25,651 bases of DNA from Streptomyces roseochromogenus subsp. oscitans DS 12.976 (GTDB lineage Bacteria > Actinomycetota > Actinomycetes > Streptomycetales > Streptomycetaceae), in the NCBI RefSeq assembly GCF_000497445.1, contig NZ_CM002285.1, positions 5,185,904-5,211,554 on the forward strand. Reading direction: 5' to 3'. The notes beneath the pieces are model-generated. The model saw only the letters and a list, made by a program, of their open reading frames with translations. It made no database searches and was not told where the DNA came from. Below are positions 22,593 through 25,651 of the stretch, piece after piece. How positions within the stretch are numbered: position 1 is the first letter of the stretch; every line of letters begins with the position of its first letter. A program made the position numbers and the translations under genes.

Positions 22593-23176
22593 TCGCGGGG
22601 GAACTCGTCGGTCTTGAGGGTGAGGTCGATGACGGTGCCGGTCAGGTCGATGTCGGTGCCGAAGTCCACCGGGGTCCTGGTCTCGTAGTCGCCGCCCTTG
22701 GGTTCGGTGTAGACGTAGCACCGGCCCTGATAGGGATCGGCGATGATGTAGACGGGGACCTCGGCGACCGCGTAGGCAGTCTTCTTGGGACCGTAATCGT
22801 TCGCGGCGATACTCTTGGAGATCACCTCTGCAACGAACTCGACGTCCTCGTAGTGCCAGTGGCCGTCCTCGGACTTGGTGGCGCCCTCGGCCATGAGCGT
22901 GACGTCCGTCGCGAATCCGTTGAGGTGGCCCGGGTAGTCGATCCGGACGTCGGACTTCAGTCGGTTCCGGGGGTACTTTGTCCGCAGCTGCTCCACGATG
23001 TCCATGATGATCTGCCAGTGGGTGTCCCGCTGCGGTGACATGTAGACAGTCCCCTCGACGATCTCGACCTTGTATCCCTCGGGGACGGGCATCTTCTCGA
23101 GGCGCTCGAACAGGTCGTCGAGTTCATGCGTGTTGTCGCTCTCGGCCATCGCGATCCTGTCTTCAAGGACGGTCAT
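22589..23176 (-). CDS. Uma2 family (DUF820) nuclease-fold protein (second copy)
   Basis: A 195-residue protein of the PD-(D/E)xK Uma2 family. The N-terminal EIVEGTVYMSP and QIIMDIVEQL segments are typical. D91 (GFATDVTLMA), E117 (FVAEVISKS) and K131 (YGPKKTAYA) occupy the same spacing as D92, E117 and K131 of the copy at 2742-3368, and GxPVYIIADP follows in both. Sequence divergence between the two is otherwise large, so they are not a recent duplication. ATG at 23176 has GAGGAG about 7 bases upstream. It lies 88 bp downstream of the SGNH hydrolase gene on the same strand and overlaps the BNR fragment by 4 bp at its 3' end. Confidence 0.9.
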   Translation of the reverse strand: MTVLEDRIAMAESDNTHELDDLFERLEKMPVPEGYKVEIVEGTVYMSPQRDTHWQIIMDIVEQLRTKYPRNRLKSDVRIDYPGHLNGFATDVTLMAEGATKSEDGHWHYEDVEFVAEVISKSIAANDYGPKKTAYAVAEVPVYIIADPYQGRCYVYTEPKGGDYETRTPVDFGTDIDLTGTVIDLTLKTDEFPRD

Positions 23177-23264
23177 CGTGGCGCTCCTCCCCGGCTGCCC
23201 CATGGACAAGTACAGCCGAGCAGTTCAACGATACGCACGGTCACCAGGAGACGCCGTAAATCGG

Positions 23265-23948
23265 TCAATCCGTTCCAGCCGCGTACACCTGTCCGACCCC
23301 CCACGCCTCCCACATCGCCCCCGCGAACGCCTCCGCGATCCGGTGCTCCCCGCTCGCGTTGGGATGCGTGCCGTCGTAGGTGTCGACGTGGATGTCGTAC
23401 GACTCCGGCGGCGAGGCCAGCAGGATCGGTGACCGGGGTTCGTCCAGGTCGGCGGCCGTCTTCGCGAGCAGGACGTTGAAGAGGTCCACCTGCGCGGCGA
23501 AGGAGGCGTCCGCCTCGGCCCGGATGTTCGGGATCACCGGCAGCAGGACCATGCGGATGCGCGGGCGGGCCTCCCGGGCGGCCGCGACGAACGCCCGTAC
23601 GTTCTCCGCCGTCTGCTCGGCGTTCGTGTAGAAGCCCAGGTCGATCAGGCCGAGGGAGACCAGCAGCACGTCCGGGCGGTGGGCGCGTACCGTCTCGCCG
23701 ATCAGCGGGGCCATGTGCAGCCAGCCCTCGCCCCAGCCCGCCAGGTGCCTGCGGGGGAAGTCGGGTTCGGCGTACGCGTACGACGCCGGCGCGTCGGCCG
23801 ACTTGTCGTACAGCTCCTCGCGCGGGCCGACGAAGGTGAAGGGGCCGCCGTACGTCGCGCACAGGTGCCGCCACAACCGGTAACGCCACGTGTGCTCGCC
23901 CGCGCTCCCGATCGTCATGGAGTCACCTACGGGCATGAATCTGAGCAT
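23265..23948 (-). CDS. SGNH/GDSL hydrolase family protein
   Basis: A 227-residue protein without a signal peptide. Block I is MPVGDSMTIG with nucleophile S10, block V is DGTHPNASG with D192 and H195, and the fold-typical segments DVLLVSLG and RIRMVLLPVIP are present. In block III the expected GxND reads G100-LID, so the Asn that normally helps form the oxyanion hole is Ile. The frame is open upstream to 24083, but ATG at 23948 directly precedes block I and the upstream part is unlike a protein. GAGCGG precedes this start. Substrate unknown; these enzymes are esterases or deacylases. Confidence 0.88.
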   Translation of the reverse strand: MLRFMPVGDSMTIGSAGEHTWRYRLWRHLCATYGGPFTFVGPREELYDKSADAPASYAYAEPDFPRRHLAGWGEGWLHMAPLIGETVRAHRPDVLLVSLGLIDLGFYTNAEQTAENVRAFVAAAREARPRIRMVLLPVIPNIRAEADASFAAQVDLFNVLLAKTAADLDEPRSPILLASPPESYDIHVDTYDGTHPNASGEHRIAEAFAGAMWEAWGVGQVYAAGTD

Positions 23949-24043
23949 CCGCTCATGATGGACGATCACCCGCGCACTTGGGGTGTGAGGCCCACCACGT
24001 CCGCCGTCCGCCGAACGCCCGGAGGGAATGGCAGGCTTGGGGC

Positions 24044-25060
24044 ATGCGTCGATCGTCTGCCGTCCGCGCCGCCGTGCTCGCAACGCTGCTTGCCGGCGCC
24101 TGTGCGCTGCCCGCCTCCGCTGCCGACGGTGACGGCGACCAGGGATTCACCCTCAAGGACCCGCGGATCACCGAGTCCAGCGGGCTCGCCGCCTCCCGTC
24201 TCCACCCCGGCGTCTACTGGACGCACAACGACAGCGGTGACGGTCCGTACATCTACGCCGTGGACGGCCGGACCGGGAAGACCGTCGCCCGGCTCACCCT
24301 GCGCGGCATCGGGTCCCCGCGCGACGTCGAGGCCATCTCCATCGGGCCGGACAATGAGATCTACCTGGGTGACATCGGCGACAACTTCGGCGGTAAATGG
24401 CCGTACGTCTGGATCTATCGGCTGCCCGAGCCGAAGGAACTGAAGGACCAGACGGTCAACGCCACGCAGTACGTCGTGAAGTACGCGAACGGGCCGCGCG
24501 ACGCCGAGTCGCTGATCGTCCACCCGAAGACCGGGCGCGTCTACATCATCGACAAGAAGGAGGACGGCGGGCATCTGTACGAGGGCCCGGCCACCCTCTC
24601 CGGCTCCGGCACGAACATCTTCAAGCCGATCGCCCCCGTCGACCTCTGGGCCACGGACGCGGCCTTCTCGCCGGACGGCCGGCAGCTCGCCGTGCGCGGC
24701 TACTTCGGCGGGATCTACTACGACTGGAACGGCGGCCGCATCAAACGCGCGGGCCAACTCGACGTACCCCTGCAGGGGCAGGGCGAGGGCGTCAGCTATT
24801 CCGTCGACGGGACCAAGCTGCTGTACAGCAGCGAGGGCGCCGACAGCGAGGTCGTGGCGAAGGGCGCGCCCGGTCTGCCGCCCGCGTCCAAGTCGCCCTC
24901 GGCGAGCGGGAGTTCGGGTTCCGGGGGCTCAGCACTTTTCGGGGGTTCTGACGGCTTCGGGGGTGTTTTGGGCGGTGGGGGGCTGAAGGTCGGTGCCGTC
25001 ATCGTCGCGGCCGGGGCGGCCGCCCTCTTCGGGGTGCGGCGGCTGCGGCGCCGGGGCTGA
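24044..25060 (+). CDS. Secreted, membrane-anchored beta-propeller-like protein
   Basis: A 338-residue protein with a Sec signal peptide (MRRSSAVRAA, hydrophobic core, ASA cleavage near residue 26). Repeated beta motifs follow, such as ESSGLAASRLHPGVYWTHND, DVEAISIGPDNEIYLGDIGDN, DAESLIVHPKTGRVYIID and DAAFSPDGRQLAVR, which fit a propeller of the WD40/phytase-esterase-like type. A Ser/Gly-rich linker (about 278-308) leads to a C-terminal hydrophobic helix and RRLRRRG, so the protein is probably displayed outside the cell and held by one membrane helix. There is no LPxTG sortase site. The start at 24044 lacks an ideally spaced ribosome-binding site (GGAGG lies 18 bases upstream), so the start is less certain. 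Confidence 0.85.
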   Translation: MRRSSAVRAAVLATLLAGACALPASAADGDGDQGFTLKDPRITESSGLAASRLHPGVYWTHNDSGDGPYIYAVDGRTGKTVARLTLRGIGSPRDVEAISIGPDNEIYLGDIGDNFGGKWPYVWIYRLPEPKELKDQTVNATQYVVKYANGPRDAESLIVHPKTGRVYIIDKKEDGGHLYEGPATLSGSGTNIFKPIAPVDLWATDAAFSPDGRQLAVRGYFGGIYYDWNGGRIKRAGQLDVPLQGQGEGVSYSVDGTKLLYSSEGADSEVVAKGAPGLPPASKSPSASGSSGSGGSALFGGSDGFGGVLGGGGLKVGAVIVAAGAAALFGVRRLRRRG

Positions 25061-25064
25061 GGGG

Positions 25065-25508
25065 TCACTGGTCGGCGGGTTCCGCCCACTTCCCTGCGGG
25101 CGGTGTCTCCTCCAGGGGCCGTACCTCGTAGTGCAGCGTCGGCGCGCGCATCAGCCTGTGCGAGAGGGGCACCAGCACACCGTGCATCAAGGGGTACTTG
25201 TGCCGCAGCAGCTTCGCCGCGTGCCGGTCCTCGGGGCTGCCGTGCTCCAGCAGCCGGGCCCGGGCGTGGATCTCCGGGCCGGTGGGGGCGCCGCGCACCG
25301 TGGAGGGGGCCAGTTCCACCTCGGGGTTGTTGCGCAGGCGCTTGACCTTCCAGGTGGTTCCCGGGGTGCGGAAGTAGGCGTGGTCTCCCTCGACCGCGAT
25401 GTTCACGGGTGTGCCTACGCCGGTGCCGTCCTGCTTGTGGGTGGTGAGCAGGGCGGCGTACTGCCTGACGAACGGGGCGAGCGCGGGGCTCGTACGCGTA
25501 CTGGTCAT
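25065..25508 (-). CDS. PPOX class F420-dependent oxidoreductase-like protein
   Basis: A 147-residue split-barrel flavin/F420-binding protein. LLTTHKQDGTGVGTPVNIAVE, then YFRTPGTTWKVKRLRNNPEVELAP, and an end with LHYEVRPL are typical of the PPOX family annotated as F420-dependent in actinobacteria. Cofactor use (F420, FMN or haem) cannot be determined here. It ends 4 bp from the convergent propeller-like gene. A 14-bp palindrome covers the GGAGG ribosome-binding site immediately before the ATG. Confidence 0.9.
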   Translation of the reverse strand: MTSTRTSPALAPFVRQYAALLTTHKQDGTGVGTPVNIAVEGDHAYFRTPGTTWKVKRLRNNPEVELAPSTVRGAPTGPEIHARARLLEHGSPEDRHAAKLLRHKYPLMHGVLVPLSHRLMRAPTLHYEVRPLEETPPAGKWAEPADQ

Positions 25509-25522
25509 GCCTCCATGGAGGC
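25509..25522 (-). promoter_or_regulatory. Palindrome covering the ribosome-binding site
   Basis: GCCTCCATGGAGGC is a perfect 14-bp palindrome immediately upstream of the PPOX gene start. It includes GGAGG one base from the ATG. It may be an operator or a self-complementary RNA element. Confidence 0.4.
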
Positions 25523-25567
25523 ACCGAACGGCCCGCTCCTCAAGTCCGGCACGGTCCGGCAGCGGGG

Positions 25568-25596
25568 GGCGCCTCGCGGTACGTCCGCGAGGCGCC
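25568..25596. terminator. Perfect hairpin terminator near the right edge
   Basis: Perfect 12-bp arms GGCGCCTCGCGG and CCGCGAGGCGCC surround a 5-base loop. It lies upstream of the PPOX gene and most likely ends a leftward transcript from a gene outside the window. A shared terminator or leader structure is also possible. Confidence 0.65.
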
Positions 25597-25651
25597 GGTC
25601 TTCCGCTCTCTTCGCCGTGGTCGTGCAGGGGAACCGCGGGGGAACTAGGGA

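Noticed and set aside
1..25651. CRISPR array, tRNA, rRNA, integrase or transposase
   Set aside because: No regularly spaced repeats with unique spacers, no cloverleaf or conserved rRNA blocks, and no DDE or tyrosine/serine recombinase motif were recognised.

Overview
The window is very GC-rich and its real coding frames show the strong third-position G/C bias of high-GC actinomycetes. The families present (DUF397, XRE-DUF5753 regulators, DUF3027, DUF2530, TIGR03118, PPOX/F420-type protein, Streptomyces-style intergenic repeat) all point to a Streptomyces or close relative chromosome. No rRNA, tRNA, CRISPR array, integrase, transposase or phage structural gene was seen.

Layout. 1-120: GC-rich 27-bp tandem repeat beside the window edge. 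121-2713: an MFS permease and a divergent DUF3027 protein. 2742-5990: a WhiJ-like regulatory locus. On the minus strand lie a GHKL (RsbW-like) ATPase, a winged-helix protein with a C-terminal cysteine cluster and a Uma2/DUF820 nuclease-fold protein. Divergent from these is a coupled XRE-DUF5753 regulator and DUF397 pair. 6130-11356: a secreted class-2 lipase-like hydrolase, a 1044-residue protein with a sacsin/Hsp90-type ATP-binding N-terminus, and a secreted beta-rich protein. 11364-15864: a P-type cation ATPase with a DUF2530 membrane protein upstream, a divergent AzgA/PbuG-type purine permease, and a small ribbon-helix-helix-like protein. 16019-17839: a MarR regulator with a clear operator dyad and a downstream MFS exporter. 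17994-20118: a secreted TIGR03118 protein, the RNA 2',3'-cyclic phosphodiesterase thpR, a 28-residue putative membrane peptide and an intergenic repeat/terminator block. 20119-22592: an aldo/keto reductase, a second DUF397 gene whose DUF5753 partner is 5'-truncated, an 89-residue protein of unknown function, a small divergent cold-shock-domain-like protein with a long leader stem-loop, and a BNR-like gene fragment. 22589-25508: a second Uma2 protein, an SGNH hydrolase, a secreted membrane-anchored beta-propeller-like protein and a PPOX/F420-type protein.

How the genes relate. The most system-like part is 2742-5990, where an anti-sigma-type ATPase, DNA-binding proteins and a small DUF397 protein cluster around one divergent promoter region. 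That region carries four TGTC repeats spaced about one helical turn apart. A decayed relative of the same module lies at 21145-21767, and each module has a Uma2 gene nearby. The rest is mostly housekeeping or envelope and transport functions. I do not see strong evidence for an entirely new system; the regulatory DNA and RNA structures and the gene remnants are the most informative targets.

There is no gene-free stretch longer than about 300 bp. The largest gap is the divergent region 1528-1786, where I could not identify a convincing promoter.
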